This document shows positions 8,008 through 17,306 of a DNA stretch of 48,827 nucleotides, piece after piece (the first letter of the stretch is position 1; each line of letters starts with the position of its first letter). The DNA is taken from positions 1 through 48,827 of the forward strand of contig MEWP01000167.1 of NCBI GenBank assembly GCA_001775395.1, in the 5' to 3' direction. A model generated the notes under the pieces. It searched no databases and had not been told where the DNA came from. It saw only the letters and a list, made by a program, of their open reading frames with translations. The translations under genes and the position numbers were made by a program. The stretch comes from a candidate division Zixibacteria bacterium RBG_16_53_22. Lineage in GTDB: Bacteria > Zixibacteria > MSB-5A5 > UBA10806.

Positions 8008-8193
8008 ATGAGGGGCCGGGACATATCGATTGCGGGTTATCTTTACGAACATCTTGATAAGCAACGTATCGTCGATGAAGACACAAAAGAGAAGGAAAGT
8101 TGGACGATGTTTTTTTGTCGAACATATAACGTGAAGTACCGTCCTCATGGGATAAAAAAGAAACCTGGGCGACCAAGGGGGAGTAGCGCATGA
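8008..8193 (+). CDS. Small AT-hook-like basic protein
   Basis: A 61-aa protein ending KKKPGRPRGSSA, whose GRPRG core with flanking basic residues and prolines matches the AT-hook minor-groove binding motif. The N-terminal 45 residues are mixed charged and aromatic without a known domain. An in-frame stop at 7999 rules out an upstream start. It overlaps the next gene by ATGA, supporting translation. It may be an early DNA-binding or regulatory protein acting near the AT-rich promoter just upstream; that is inference. Confidence 0.6.
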   Translation: MRGRDISIAGYLYEHLDKQRIVDEDTKEKESWTMFFCRTYNVKYRPHGIKKKPGRPRGSSA

Positions 8194-8879
8194 CCGACAA
8201 GGCCAAGAACGACATGACGAAGTTCAAGAACATAATCAGGAACAAGGCAGACCACGACCGGAGCTTCTATGCTATTGTCCAGATTTTGAAGAAAATAAAG
8301 TTCAAGCACAAGGGGACGCCCACCGTCGATAAACCCGTATTCACAGTCCTATTCAACGTCGTCGAAAGCAACCTTCCGATACCCGCGAACGCGTACAATC
8401 CGGTATTCATGTTCAAGAGGGCCAACCCGGAGCTAGTGCTAACGATAGGTGGCCCCGGCCCCGACAAGTGGACCCCGCAGGAATCGGGGGACGATTATAT
8501 CGGGACGCCGAGCCCCGAGCAGTACCTTACCCTGCCCGACTATGACAACAACATCAACTCCGATGCCGTCGTGGAGAGGGGAGGGAAGAAGGTCATTGGC
8601 GATTATTACCTCGCGCCAATGTTCATCAAGACGTTCGATAGCCACGAGGTCGCCGACGCATTCGTCGGTCAGGTCATGGATGACCTCAAAGGATTCCTCG
8701 CTGCTATGACCAACTACATGAAGGAAAAGCACGAGATATTCGATTGGGAGTGGTTCGACCTCGGCGGGGCAACGAAGGACGGTTCTGAAACGAAGCACAT
8801 GCACAAGGTCGTCGCGTCGTTCACCGAGAAGGGCGGGTCCGATATTCAACCCGATATGGACCGAGTTCGAGAAGGTTAA
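8190..8879 (+). CDS. Hypothetical protein
   Basis: A 229-aa protein translated from an ATGA overlap with the AT-hook gene. The N-terminal 45 residues are Lys-rich and helical (KFKNIIRNKADHDRSFYAIV). The middle is an alpha/beta domain with many Pro and Asp residues, and the C-terminal third has an Asp/Glu-rich helix and His residues (SETKHMHKVVASF). There is no signal peptide or membrane segment. It lies directly upstream of a membrane-anchored peptidase and may act with it. No family is recognised. Confidence 0.75.
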   Translation: MTDKAKNDMTKFKNIIRNKADHDRSFYAIVQILKKIKFKHKGTPTVDKPVFTVLFNVVESNLPIPANAYNPVFMFKRANPELVLTIGGPGPDKWTPQESGDDYIGTPSPEQYLTLPDYDNNINSDAVVERGGKKVIGDYYLAPMFIKTFDSHEVADAFVGQVMDDLKGFLAAMTNYMKEKHEIFDWEWFDLGGATKDGSETKHMHKVVASFTEKGGSDIQPDMDRVREG

Positions 8880-8906
8880 TATACAACCTTGACACAATAT
8901 AGGTCC

Positions 8907-9659
8907 ATGGACAAGGCCACGCAGGACCTGATTGTGGCGTCCGTTGTCGGCCTCGGCGTCGGTGTAGCCGTCGGTATTATCGCAAAAACAATACGCGATG
9001 TCCAGCCTCTAGGTTTCATTCCTAAGGGTGCGGTCATTCACAAGAAGCTTCCCCCGTGGACCACGGGGCGCATGGCCGAGGAAATAATGGCCGATGACCT
9101 GAAGGCGGCGGTCTATCGTGGAAAGAACGACCCGAGGGTTCGGGAGCTCGCCATCAGCATCATCAAGGCCGAGGGGCTTGACGGTCGCCAGCACAAGGAG
9201 ATAGCATCGGCGTTTCAACGATATATGCAGAACGACGAAAACGTTCTGTATGTCAACGACCCCGTGAGGACCGAGATTTTCCAAGAGGCATACAAAACCC
9301 TCCTCGAAATCAAGGCAGGCGATTGCGATGACCAAGCCGTCGCCATGGCAGCGTTGTTAATGTCGGTCGGCATCCCGGTCAAGCTCATCCTTCTGTCGCA
9401 AGAACAACCGTTCAACCCTAAGACATCCCGGTTCAAGCATATCTTCGTGGCGGCGGTCATCGACGGAAAGGACTACTGGGTCGAAACCATCCTTCGCCCC
9501 CCGGTCGAGTTCGACTACCGGCATCCGCACACAGGGCTCATGCTGATAGATATGTCCACGCCGAGGGCATCAAAGAAGGTCGTTGTGGCTGCCGACGAAC
9601 TGGATGGCCTATCCGACCTTGGATACGGCGAGCACGATGCGGCTTTTCTCATCATATAG
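8907..9659 (+). CDS. Membrane-anchored transglutaminase-like cysteine peptidase
   Basis: A 250-aa protein with an N-terminal membrane helix (about residues 8-25) and a transglutaminase-like domain. The catalytic pattern is visible: Cys140 in GDCDDQAVAMAALL, His178 in RFKHIFVAAV and an acidic residue just after (DYWVET). This fold is used by archaeal and viral proteases and by enzymes that cut or cross-link proteins. ATG 8907 is preferred to the upstream TTG at 8889 because AGGT precedes it. The gene converges on the collagen-like gene and overlaps its 3' end by 51 bases. It may process virion or cell-envelope proteins; the substrate is unknown. Confidence 0.78.
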   Translation: MDKATQDLIVASVVGLGVGVAVGIIAKTIRDVQPLGFIPKGAVIHKKLPPWTTGRMAEEIMADDLKAAVYRGKNDPRVRELAISIIKAEGLDGRQHKEIASAFQRYMQNDENVLYVNDPVRTEIFQEAYKTLLEIKAGDCDDQAVAMAALLMSVGIPVKLILLSQEQPFNPKTSRFKHIFVAAVIDGKDYWVETILRPPVEFDYRHPHTGLMLIDMSTPRASKKVVVAADELDGLSDLGYGEHDAAFLII

Positions 9660-12530
9660 GACCATACCCCGTTTCATCTTGTATAGGGGCGTCCTTCCGC
9701 CACATACATGACACCGCCATCCCTTCCTCGGGATGTATCTCAGGGACCCACCATCCTTTTTCACGCAAGGCACGTCCACGCCGATTAGCGTCGCCAGATA
9801 TCCCCACACTGGTACGGCCCGGACCTCGGACATCTTGACGGGCTTGGGGCGGGTCCCGATTGGGAGGTCATCGATACCCTCCTTTTTGACTACGGCCCGA
9901 CCGACGGCAACAATCCATTTTCCGTCCTCCGTGATGCACACCGCCCGGTCGTGCCGGTCCTCCCATGGGTGATAGTATAACTTGACGTGGCCCATCGGGT
10001 TGTCGAGGCGTTTGTTGCTCTCGTATATCAGGGTCTTGAACGATGTGATGCGTCTGACACGTTTATCCAAAGCGGGTATCGATACGTGCTTGACCCTTTT
10101 AGCGGGCATCCATGTGAACTTCTCCACGACCTTCTTGGCGTCGTTCTCTCGTTCGCTGGGGTTCATGACCGTGGTCCCGGTCATGGGTTCTACCATCATG
10201 GGCCATACCCACATTCGGCCTTCCTTGACCACGAAACCATCGGCCTTCAGGTCCCTCCACGCCCTCTCGACGTTTCCCTTTCCATAGTAATTCGGCCACA
10301 CTTTCAGGACCCGATTGATGTCCATGTCCGGGACCCGGCCCGCATAAGTTGGATGTTTGAACATATCCCTGAATGCGTTGGAGGCCGCGTCCAGCTTGTC
10401 TGGGCGGCCATCACGAGGGTTTTTGACAGGTATCCCTCTCTTGATGATGGTATAGAACGGACCATCGCCAGTGTGGAATGTGAAGTGACCCGACCGATAT
10501 GCCTTCAAAGAACTCGGTTGGGCAGACGCATACGCTTTTTCTGCATCATCTTCAGTATTCCTCCAAATGCCCCACACCGAAGTTGAATCACCAACACTGT
10601 TCAGCGAACCGACGTGATGGACGACCGCGTATTTCCCGCTTTCGTTATCAAAAACAAGGTCGCCGGGTATTATGACGTTGTATCTCTGGGTTCCCATAGG
10701 ACGTTTTTCTTCGCGCCTTTCCGTCCCATGAAGACCGAACGCGCCTCCAGTTGGTTCTCCTCCTACCCCTTCGCCTTCCTCCCCTCCTTCGCCAGAAGGA
10801 CGCATCATTTCGGGTCCTTCGCTAGGTTCACCCTCACCGGGCTCGACATCTTCGGGTGTTATGTCACTGGGTTCACCCTTGCCAGGAGCTGTGGGGCCAT
10901 CCTTTCCGGGATTCCCGTCCTTCCCGCCCGAACCACCCTTACCTCCCTTGCCACCCTTGGCTCCGGGGGCCGTCGCATCCCCGCCATCGCCTCCGTCGCC
11001 TCCGGGTCCACCGTCGCCACCATCTCCGCCATCTCCACCTTCGGGACCGCCCTTGCCACCCTTGCCTCCTTTCGCGCCTTGACCTTGGCCGTCGCCACCG
11101 GCACCACCAGGGTTCGCTCCTTTTCCATCGCCACCGTCACCACCAGCTCCGCATTCCTCCCCCCCATCTCCTCCGTCTCCTCCCCGTCCACCAACATCGC
11201 CACCATCTCCGCCGTCGCCGCCTTTTTGTGAACCTGACCCTTTGCCACCGTCTCCACCACGGCCACCACCTGTCCCCCCATCGCCTCCATCTCCGCCTTT
11301 GCCCTCGCCCGAACCGTCGCCACCAGACCCGCCATCACCGCCATCTAACCCGCCGTCCCCACCGGAGCCTCCGTCGCCTCCGCCGGGTCCACCTTCACCA
11401 GCGTCTCCCCCTCTGCCACCGTCGCCACCGGCCTTTCCACCGTCGCCACCGTCCCCTCCATCTCGACCGGGACTACCGTCGCCACCGTCTCCCCCGGCCC
11501 CGCCGTCTTCTCCCCCGTCACCACCATCTCCTCCAGACTGACCGGGTTGGCCGTGGTCTCCGTCCCCCCCGTCTTGTTCGCCCTCTCCATCTCTCCCTTT
11601 TTCAGCCTTGGGGGGCTTTTCCTCGGCTTCCTCCTCGGGCTTTTCCTCCGGGGTCGGCTCGTCCCATATGAACATATCACGGTGTTCGCTAATCCATGTA
11701 TTTATCTGGGTATCCCATGGTTTCTTGATGGCGAAGTCCATCGAGAATATGAACATAAGGACATTCGGGTCCTCAGGACGCCAGTACGCCATGATGGGGT
11801 AATTGGGGATGAGCATCAACCATGTTTCATGGATTGTTGGGATGTCTAAGTTGAGTTTTATATGGACCAGTTTACTTGAAATCTCCGGTTTTACGTGCTC
11901 CATTCGGACCCCGACACCAAGTATGACCCAATCCCACATCGGGTCCACTTGTTTAATGTCGATTTTTTTTATGTTGAACTTGGCCGTGGCTTTTACTACA
12001 TCTTTCCCATTTCCTTGAATATAGAACCCGATTATCCAAGGTTCTTTTGTCATATCCTTGTCTTCCTTCCATCCCGTCCCTAATACTTCGACCCCGCCGA
12101 CTTTTTCAATTTCCTTTCGGAGGACCGATACGAACTCCGAAATAGGAACCTTGAGCCTCATGTGCTTATCGGTCTCCTCTGGTGATGGACCACGGAACAC
12201 CGTTATTGGGGCAGGACGTTTTATTCCTCGTTGAAGTATCATATATTGACGGGACGGGCCGGACCATCTTCCGAGTTTTCCACCATCGGTCCTCGGGATG
12301 AAATCCGAAATTTTGTTTTCGAGGTATATCTTCACGGCGGCGTCCTTGAACCTAGACCAGAACGCCCACACCGAATTAATATTCTTATCACTTCCTAATG
12401 GACCGACGTGAAATACGACCCCGAATGGGACCTTGGACGACCTACTCTTGTTTTCAATTAGGTCTCCTTTTTCAAGCTCTCTATACGAGACCACTTCTCC
12501 AACTTCGGGGTTACGTGACTTTGACGCCAT
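9609..12530 (-). CDS. Collagen-like glycine-rich protein with duplicated flanking domains
   Basis: A 973-aa protein. Residues about 20-105 and 618-705 are copies of one domain: GDLIENKS / GDLVFDNE, VVFHVGPLGS / VVHHVGSLNS, SVWAFW / SVWGIW, and ILQRGIKRP / IIKRGIPVK. Between them lie an acidic Lys/Glu/Pro hinge (about 290-320) and a tract of some 230 residues of GGD/GGX repeats like collagen or polyglycine-II. The C-terminus carries a CHVCGG zinc-type motif. It is the last gene of the MoxR operon and starts inside the 3' end of the VWA-like gene (20-base overlap). An extended surface or fibre protein is likely. Confidence 0.85.
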   Translation of the reverse strand: MASKSRNPEVGEVVSYRELEKGDLIENKSRSSKVPFGVVFHVGPLGSDKNINSVWAFWSRFKDAAVKIYLENKISDFIPRTDGGKLGRWSGPSRQYMILQRGIKRPAPITVFRGPSPEETDKHMRLKVPISEFVSVLRKEIEKVGGVEVLGTGWKEDKDMTKEPWIIGFYIQGNGKDVVKATAKFNIKKIDIKQVDPMWDWVILGVGVRMEHVKPEISSKLVHIKLNLDIPTIHETWLMLIPNYPIMAYWRPEDPNVLMFIFSMDFAIKKPWDTQINTWISEHRDMFIWDEPTPEEKPEEEAEEKPPKAEKGRDGEGEQDGGDGDHGQPGQSGGDGGDGGEDGGAGGDGGDGSPGRDGGDGGDGGKAGGDGGRGGDAGEGGPGGGDGGSGGDGGLDGGDGGSGGDGSGEGKGGDGGDGGTGGGRGGDGGKGSGSQKGGDGGDGGDVGGRGGDGGDGGEECGAGGDGGDGKGANPGGAGGDGQGQGAKGGKGGKGGPEGGDGGDGGDGGPGGDGGDGGDATAPGAKGGKGGKGGSGGKDGNPGKDGPTAPGKGEPSDITPEDVEPGEGEPSEGPEMMRPSGEGGEEGEGVGGEPTGGAFGLHGTERREEKRPMGTQRYNVIIPGDLVFDNESGKYAVVHHVGSLNSVGDSTSVWGIWRNTEDDAEKAYASAQPSSLKAYRSGHFTFHTGDGPFYTIIKRGIPVKNPRDGRPDKLDAASNAFRDMFKHPTYAGRVPDMDINRVLKVWPNYYGKGNVERAWRDLKADGFVVKEGRMWVWPMMVEPMTGTTVMNPSERENDAKKVVEKFTWMPAKRVKHVSIPALDKRVRRITSFKTLIYESNKRLDNPMGHVKLYYHPWEDRHDRAVCITEDGKWIVAVGRAVVKKEGIDDLPIGTRPKPVKMSEVRAVPVWGYLATLIGVDVPCVKKDGGSLRYIPRKGWRCHVCGGRTPLYKMKRGMVLYDEKSRIVLAVSKVG
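10880..11575 (-). repeat. GGD/GGX-coding low-complexity repeat
   Basis: Triplet-periodic repeats of GGC/GGT plus Asp, Lys, Pro and Ser codons encode the glycine-rich tract of the 973-aa protein. The repeats are imperfect at DNA level and the glycine register shifts several times, so the tract has expanded and drifted. It also generates long spurious open frames on the plus strand. Confidence 0.9.
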
Positions 12531-14007
12531 CTATGGTCCCTCCGATAGTCTTCATTATCTTATAGGTCATGTTCGGAACATCATATCCTGTGAGCGTCAC
12601 TACACCATCCGGGACACGGATGGTCTCGTTTCTGTCGTTGGCTTGTCTCATCTGATAGTTGGCCGATGTCAATCGTTCGACCATCAATGTTGGAAATGCC
12701 TTCTTGACCGCCCGTTCGATGTGACCTGCCGTTGGGAAAGTCGTGAACGGAAATTCCCTCGTGATGTTATTGAGTGTTATTACCAACGCCCGTGGTTTAT
12801 CGACGGACACTCGGAGCTCACTGAACCCAATCAGGGCTCCCGGATTAAGGCCGAACGAGAATAAAGTATTGATGTTCACGTACTTGAATAGTGGCCTTCC
12901 CGCCAAGTCCCTAAAGTATGGGTCCCTCTTGAACACCAATGACCAGTCCCTATCTCCGACATCAAATACGAACATATCTAGGGTCTTGTATATCTCCCTG
13001 TAATAATGGAATGACCCCATGAACCAGCATATCCATCCGAGCGACGTTAGCAATATGAACGTCCCTCGCCTATCCCGTCTACCCCTTAATAACGAGTGGA
13101 TGGCCGGGATACTATCCATGTCGGTCGTTCTATATCCATGCCCACTTTTCGGCCAATAGAATTTCAGAAGCTCGTCCTTTATCTCATCATAATTAAAACT
13201 GTTCATCCAGAAATAATATTTTGATAGTTCTGGACTACCGGAGCTTGGTCTCGGAGGGCCAACTCTTCTAAGAGCTTCTATTACCCAATCCGCCGGGAGT
13301 ACTCCATCCGGCGGTGGTGATGGGTTTGATTCCCCACTCCTCCCTATCCACGTTTCGAACAGGTCCTCATTAAATTCGTGGGCTCCGTCGTGAGACCTCC
13401 ATCTTATTCTGATATGGGGGGCACGACGCTTTGCTGGTTTTGCATGACCCGGAATAAACCTGTCCACTTCTCCGGGTTGAACAAGAAGGGATATCGCATC
13501 CCCGCGATGTTCGGCCTCTTCGACGAGCGCATATGCGGCGGTCAGGGCATTGTAAAAGAACTGGTGGCCTAGTCCTCTACAATATGGATGCCCGCCATAT
13601 GTCATCTCCTCGCCCGCACTCAGCATTATGACAAAATCACCACGGAGGCTGAATTTTCGTCCTTTTTTCGGTTTGAACTCCCTGTGGAATCCCTGCGATG
13701 ACCCAAAGAACAGGTCGCCATATGTAGACAGGCTCCTGAAGTAGTCGGGTCTCCGGTCGTCCGGGTCGAGACCGCTTTTTCTGGCCCACACACCCGCCTT
13801 CCTTTCCGACCTTCTTTTCGTTACCTCTTCGGGTGGGACGATGTTCATGAGGACATCGGCCTTGACCTTGGAAAATATATATGAGTTATATTCGTATGTG
13901 TACGCGGGCCATTGTTGGAGCATATTGAGTATCCAGCAATCGTACTGCTCGTCGGTAACGCCCCATTTTGGTGCGGGGCGAAATTTATGGCCGAGTGGGA
14001 CTGGCAT
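12511..14007 (-). CDS. Probable degenerate VWA-domain partner of MoxR ATPase
   Basis: A 498-aa protein. Residues about 120-180 resemble a von Willebrand A core: strand RGDFVIMLSAGEEM, a helix with HQFFYNALTAAYALVEEAEHRGD, then strand AISLLVQPGE. The metal-binding DxSxS is replaced by LSAGEEM, so metal-dependent binding may be lost. The remainder is unassigned, with aromatic stretches such as GWICWFMGSFHYYREIY. The call rests largely on context, since it lies directly after a DUF2201-like metallopeptidase and a MoxR ATPase. In other genomes the DUF2201 peptidase and a VWA-like domain are one polypeptide next to MoxR. The coding region itself is clear; the domain call is tentative. Confidence 0.6.
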   Translation of the reverse strand: MPVPLGHKFRPAPKWGVTDEQYDCWILNMLQQWPAYTYEYNSYIFSKVKADVLMNIVPPEEVTKRRSERKAGVWARKSGLDPDDRRPDYFRSLSTYGDLFFGSSQGFHREFKPKKGRKFSLRGDFVIMLSAGEEMTYGGHPYCRGLGHQFFYNALTAAYALVEEAEHRGDAISLLVQPGEVDRFIPGHAKPAKRRAPHIRIRWRSHDGAHEFNEDLFETWIGRSGESNPSPPPDGVLPADWVIEALRRVGPPRPSSGSPELSKYYFWMNSFNYDEIKDELLKFYWPKSGHGYRTTDMDSIPAIHSLLRGRRDRRGTFILLTSLGWICWFMGSFHYYREIYKTLDMFVFDVGDRDWSLVFKRDPYFRDLAGRPLFKYVNINTLFSFGLNPGALIGFSELRVSVDKPRALVITLNNITREFPFTTFPTAGHIERAVKKAFPTLMVERLTSANYQMRQANDRNETIRVPDGVVTLTGYDVPNMTYKIMKTIGGTIDGVKVT

Positions 14008-14008
14008 G

Positions 14009-14785
14009 TTACCTCACTTGGACGAACCCTAATTTATCGAGTTCGTAGAGATTGTCAAATAACTCAACTGTGACATCGTAATATCGCTGAAGGTTCTTGA
14101 CCGCCATGTCCATTTCATTGACGAGTAAATTGATTATTTCAACTGCTTTCGTCAACGCTGGTGTCGTCGGTGGATTTTTCAATATCGTCATCACCCGACT
14201 GAACTCGGCGGGCTCGTATATTTCGAGATATCCGAGGGCCATGCCTGCCGCCAAGAACCCCCGTTTAAATGTCTGTTCGGGGTTGTTTTTCAATTCTCGT
14301 GAAAATTTTATGGATTCATATAAAGCCATGAACCCCTGTCTTACTTCATCATTCCCGAGACCGTCGCGTATTCTTGGGGTTTTCCATATCACCCGGTTCA
14401 ATACTATATCAGAATAGATATTTTGTCCACCTATCATGTGCTGGAGCTGGCCTTCGGTTATACTAGTATGGCGTCTTATATAATCGAACTTCCACAAATT
14501 AAATAGAACGACGGCGGCAATTATATTTCCAGGGTCGTATAGTTGATGCCCGACTTCGTGGGCGATGATGACGAGACCGGCGTCGCGGTCTGTGATTTGG
14601 TTTCTTACAACATATAATACACCCGCCGAGAAGAACGCCGGGGGCATTTGACCTTGAGGAGCGAACGAACCGAGGTCGGCTCTAACTTCGTCTTCATCGG
14701 CGTATGATTTCATAAGTATCTGGGTTGGCATGACAGACATGACCTTCCTGAAAATATCCCGAGCAGTAGCCTCGTCTATCGTCAA
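14009..14785 (-). CDS. DUF2201-like HEXXH zinc metallopeptidase
   Basis: A 258-aa protein with HEVGH at residues 76-80 inside the helix LVIIAHEVGHQLY. About 45 residues later comes NIYSDIVLNRVI, which matches the N-x3-D-x2-(I/L)N pattern of the DUF2201 metallopeptidase family, whose Asp gives the third zinc ligand. Families of this type are encoded beside MoxR AAA+ ATPases and normally carry a C-terminal VWA-like domain. Here that part appears to be a separate downstream gene. The C-terminal 100 residues are helical. The gene lies 13 bases after the MoxR gene and 1 base before the VWA-like gene, so the three are probably co-translated. Confidence 0.8.
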   Translation of the reverse strand: MTIDEATARDIFRKVMSVMPTQILMKSYADEDEVRADLGSFAPQGQMPPAFFSAGVLYVVRNQITDRDAGLVIIAHEVGHQLYDPGNIIAAVVLFNLWKFDYIRRHTSITEGQLQHMIGGQNIYSDIVLNRVIWKTPRIRDGLGNDEVRQGFMALYESIKFSRELKNNPEQTFKRGFLAAGMALGYLEIYEPAEFSRVMTILKNPPTTPALTKAVEIINLLVNEMDMAVKNLQRYYDVTVELFDNLYELDKLGFVQVR

Positions 14786-14798
14786 AGGCGGGCCTCCG

Positions 14799-17306
14799 TC
14801 ACTCGACTGTTGTCCCGGCGAGGATGTATAGCTGTGTCATGAACGGGTCGTTTTGGATGTGCTCTGCAAAGTATGTGTCCTGTCTACCCGTCTCCCCCAT
14901 GGCGGCCATGAACTTCTGCAACCACTCAGTCCGTAGTTCATCGTCCTCCTTCTTTGTCCCGTCGGCCTTTACGAGTTTCATATCGTTCATGACATCCATA
15001 GCGGTTAACCATTCTTCATGCCTCCGCTCATTCCAGAACACCTGAGGTATGAAAAAGTACTTGATGAAGTGGGCGAAGTTTAGGAAGTTCTGCTGGATGT
15101 CGGTCTCGACGCCGATGTTGACCCTGTGGTCGAGGACATACGGCAAATGGTTGATTATCATTTCGATTTTCTTGTATCGGTTCTTTTTCCTTTTGTCGTC
15201 AGGCAACGTCTTGTCGTTAACAATGAACGTTAGAGGAGCCCTTCGGTTTCGAACATGGGTCACGAACACAACGGACCTGAGGAGATTTCTCAACGAAAGT
15301 TCAGACCGGCTACCCAACGGGCGGTTCATGGCGTCAAGGGCGGAGAACTCGTCTATGGCTTCCCCGACTGTCGCTGGAGTTTGGATTGTCATCTGGGATT
15401 TTGACCCCTTATATGATATAACCGTCGGGTCGATAAACTGGTCACTCTTGGACCTGATTGTTGGACGTGCGCTAGGTGTCGATGGTTTTTCAACTGACCA
15501 ATATGCACCTTGCTTGAACGTTCTTACCGTCGTGTTCGGGAGGTTCGTGAAGAACGCTATCCATCGCAGGGCCTCTTGGTCCATCGGAATTTTGTCCGTG
15601 ATGGTCCACGTATAGAGTATATCTTCAGGGGTGAGGGGAATGATAGTCGTTTCTGGGTTTCTAAGGTCATAGAAGAACGCCCTTGGGATTTTTGCAGGGC
15701 GGTCCTTTCGTTGTGTCCCTCTCAATATCCGATACCTCGTATTAAGGCCACCCGCCGATAGATATATCCCGACATCTATCCTGTCGAGGAGTGCTCTTTC
15801 CATCTCCATTCCTTCGACATCGAGGTGGGGGTTATAGTCGAAGAAATTAAGATGACCATCCCATTCTGGATGTTTTTCCCTGTCTGGGCTCGTGAAAAAG
15901 TCACCCTTGTATTCGACCCGCTTTTCAGCGAGTAGCCCGAGTAGGGCGTCAGCGACATTGGGGCCAAGGCGATTGGATTCGTTATGGAGCTTGACGAATG
16001 AACTGACGATAGGCCTCGGTGTCGGCTTGAATATATATTTTGATATTTCCTTATCGACCGGCTTGTCATCGACGATTTCCTTCATTTCCCGCTTGTCGAT
16101 GGATATGTCCGTATAGAAAAACACATCCTCGGGTTCCTTATCGGCGTTGTACTGGGCCATGGCAAATATGTCATGTTTCTTCATCCAGTCGAGGAGTGTG
16201 TCTTCGGTAGCGTTCACAGACATAACAGTCGGGTCGGTCTTCCATTGTTGTCCTGACATCGCCATTGCGGCTAGCTGGAGGAGCGTGGTCTTTCCAGTAC
16301 CGGGGGCTCCCTTAAGGAGGCACGACCCGTCGCGCATGAACCACGTAGAGAAAAATACTCCAGCGTCAATAGGGTCCTCGAATGTGAACCTGTGGACTAT
16401 TTCCGAAATGAGTATGTTTATTTTATCGAGTATGTCTTCCCTAGGCTTCGGGATGAATATCTCTTCCGGTGGTGCGGTGACAACTTCATCAGGCGGTGTC
16501 GGCTCGGGTTCCGGTGGCGTCGGAGCCTCGGGAGGCGTCGGGACTTCAGTGGGGGGGGGCGTCGGCGGTGTCGCAAAGCACTTAAGAACTTCTATCGGGA
16601 CGACGGCTGTATCGTCATGTTCGTTCTTAATGGTTGCGATAACCGATTCGGATTGGATTTCGATATTCAATATTCTGACTTTTTGGCCGTCTTCCCATTT
16701 GTGACCCACCACTCTGTTCAAGTCACTAAGTATGATTGGCAGTCCTATTATACTGGTTTCATCCCCCTCCGTACAATATCCTCGGCTAGTGGACGGCGCG
16801 GGGGCGGGGGCCGGGGCCGGGACCGCTCCGAGCTTGATGACCTTCGATGAAGTTTGGATTGTGTGCGCGACACCTTCCCATCTAGGGTTGGTCGGTTTCG
16901 TGAAAAATCTATTGAACCACATTGCTCCTATCTTGGGGATGGTTTCGAGGAGGGGCTTGAAATATCCATCGATGTTAAGGAAATTATCTTCGCCCATGGC
17001 ATCAGCGACTGCTATTATTTTCTCAACGTCCCGCTTGAGGCTCGCCTTATATCCAGGCCCCCATTTACCACCTGTTGATGCCCGGACAATCCTCCCGTCA
17101 CGGGTCTTGTTGTCGAGGAGCATGATTATCATAAATCGGTCTTTAGTCAATCCTGCTGCACCGGGGGCGATGGCCGATACTTTAGACAGGAAAATTTGCC
17201 ATGCATCTCCTGATACACCGAGTGCGATGGCGGAGCTTTTCAACAATGTTACTGAATTGGGGTCGATTTTGACGCCCTTGGAGGGGTTATCGTCCATTAA
17301 AGCCAC
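14799..17306 (-). CDS. MoxR-type AAA+ ATPase with long N-terminal extension
   Basis: An 835-aa protein. Residues 1-160 form an unknown helical domain. An Ala/Pro linker (about 163-172), a small beta domain (about 180-240) and a Pro/Glu linker (about 247-285) follow. The AAA+ core starts near residue 290, with Walker A GAPGTGKTT at 333-341. The MoxR signature is NRLGPNVADALLGLLAEKRV (about 445-464), and ALLDRIDVGIYL marks the sensor region. The Walker B acidic pair reads NE rather than DE. MoxR ATPases remodel or activate partner proteins together with VWA proteins; Acidianus two-tailed virus encodes such a pair. The gene overlaps the upstream zinc-finger gene by 10 bases. Confidence 0.88.
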   Translation of the reverse strand: MALMDDNPSKGVKIDPNSVTLLKSSAIALGVSGDAWQIFLSKVSAIAPGAAGLTKDRFMIIMLLDNKTRDGRIVRASTGGKWGPGYKASLKRDVEKIIAVADAMGEDNFLNIDGYFKPLLETIPKIGAMWFNRFFTKPTNPRWEGVAHTIQTSSKVIKLGAVPAPAPAPAPSTSRGYCTEGDETSIIGLPIILSDLNRVVGHKWEDGQKVRILNIEIQSESVIATIKNEHDDTAVVPIEVLKCFATPPTPPPTEVPTPPEAPTPPEPEPTPPDEVVTAPPEEIFIPKPREDILDKINILISEIVHRFTFEDPIDAGVFFSTWFMRDGSCLLKGAPGTGKTTLLQLAAMAMSGQQWKTDPTVMSVNATEDTLLDWMKKHDIFAMAQYNADKEPEDVFFYTDISIDKREMKEIVDDKPVDKEISKYIFKPTPRPIVSSFVKLHNESNRLGPNVADALLGLLAEKRVEYKGDFFTSPDREKHPEWDGHLNFFDYNPHLDVEGMEMERALLDRIDVGIYLSAGGLNTRYRILRGTQRKDRPAKIPRAFFYDLRNPETTIIPLTPEDILYTWTITDKIPMDQEALRWIAFFTNLPNTTVRTFKQGAYWSVEKPSTPSARPTIRSKSDQFIDPTVISYKGSKSQMTIQTPATVGEAIDEFSALDAMNRPLGSRSELSLRNLLRSVVFVTHVRNRRAPLTFIVNDKTLPDDKRKKNRYKKIEMIINHLPYVLDHRVNIGVETDIQQNFLNFAHFIKYFFIPQVFWNERRHEEWLTAMDVMNDMKLVKADGTKKEDDELRTEWLQKFMAAMGETGRQDTYFAEHIQNDPFMTQLYILAGTTVE

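Noticed and set aside
7919-8245. Minus-strand hydrophobic frame of 108 codons
   Set aside because: It runs through the divergent promoter and opposite the AT-hook gene. No ribosome binding site is seen.
10856-11671. Long plus-strand open frames rich in Pro, Arg and His opposite the glycine-rich tract
   Set aside because: They are the antisense reading of the GGD/GGX repeat. They lack ribosome binding sites and have low-complexity composition.
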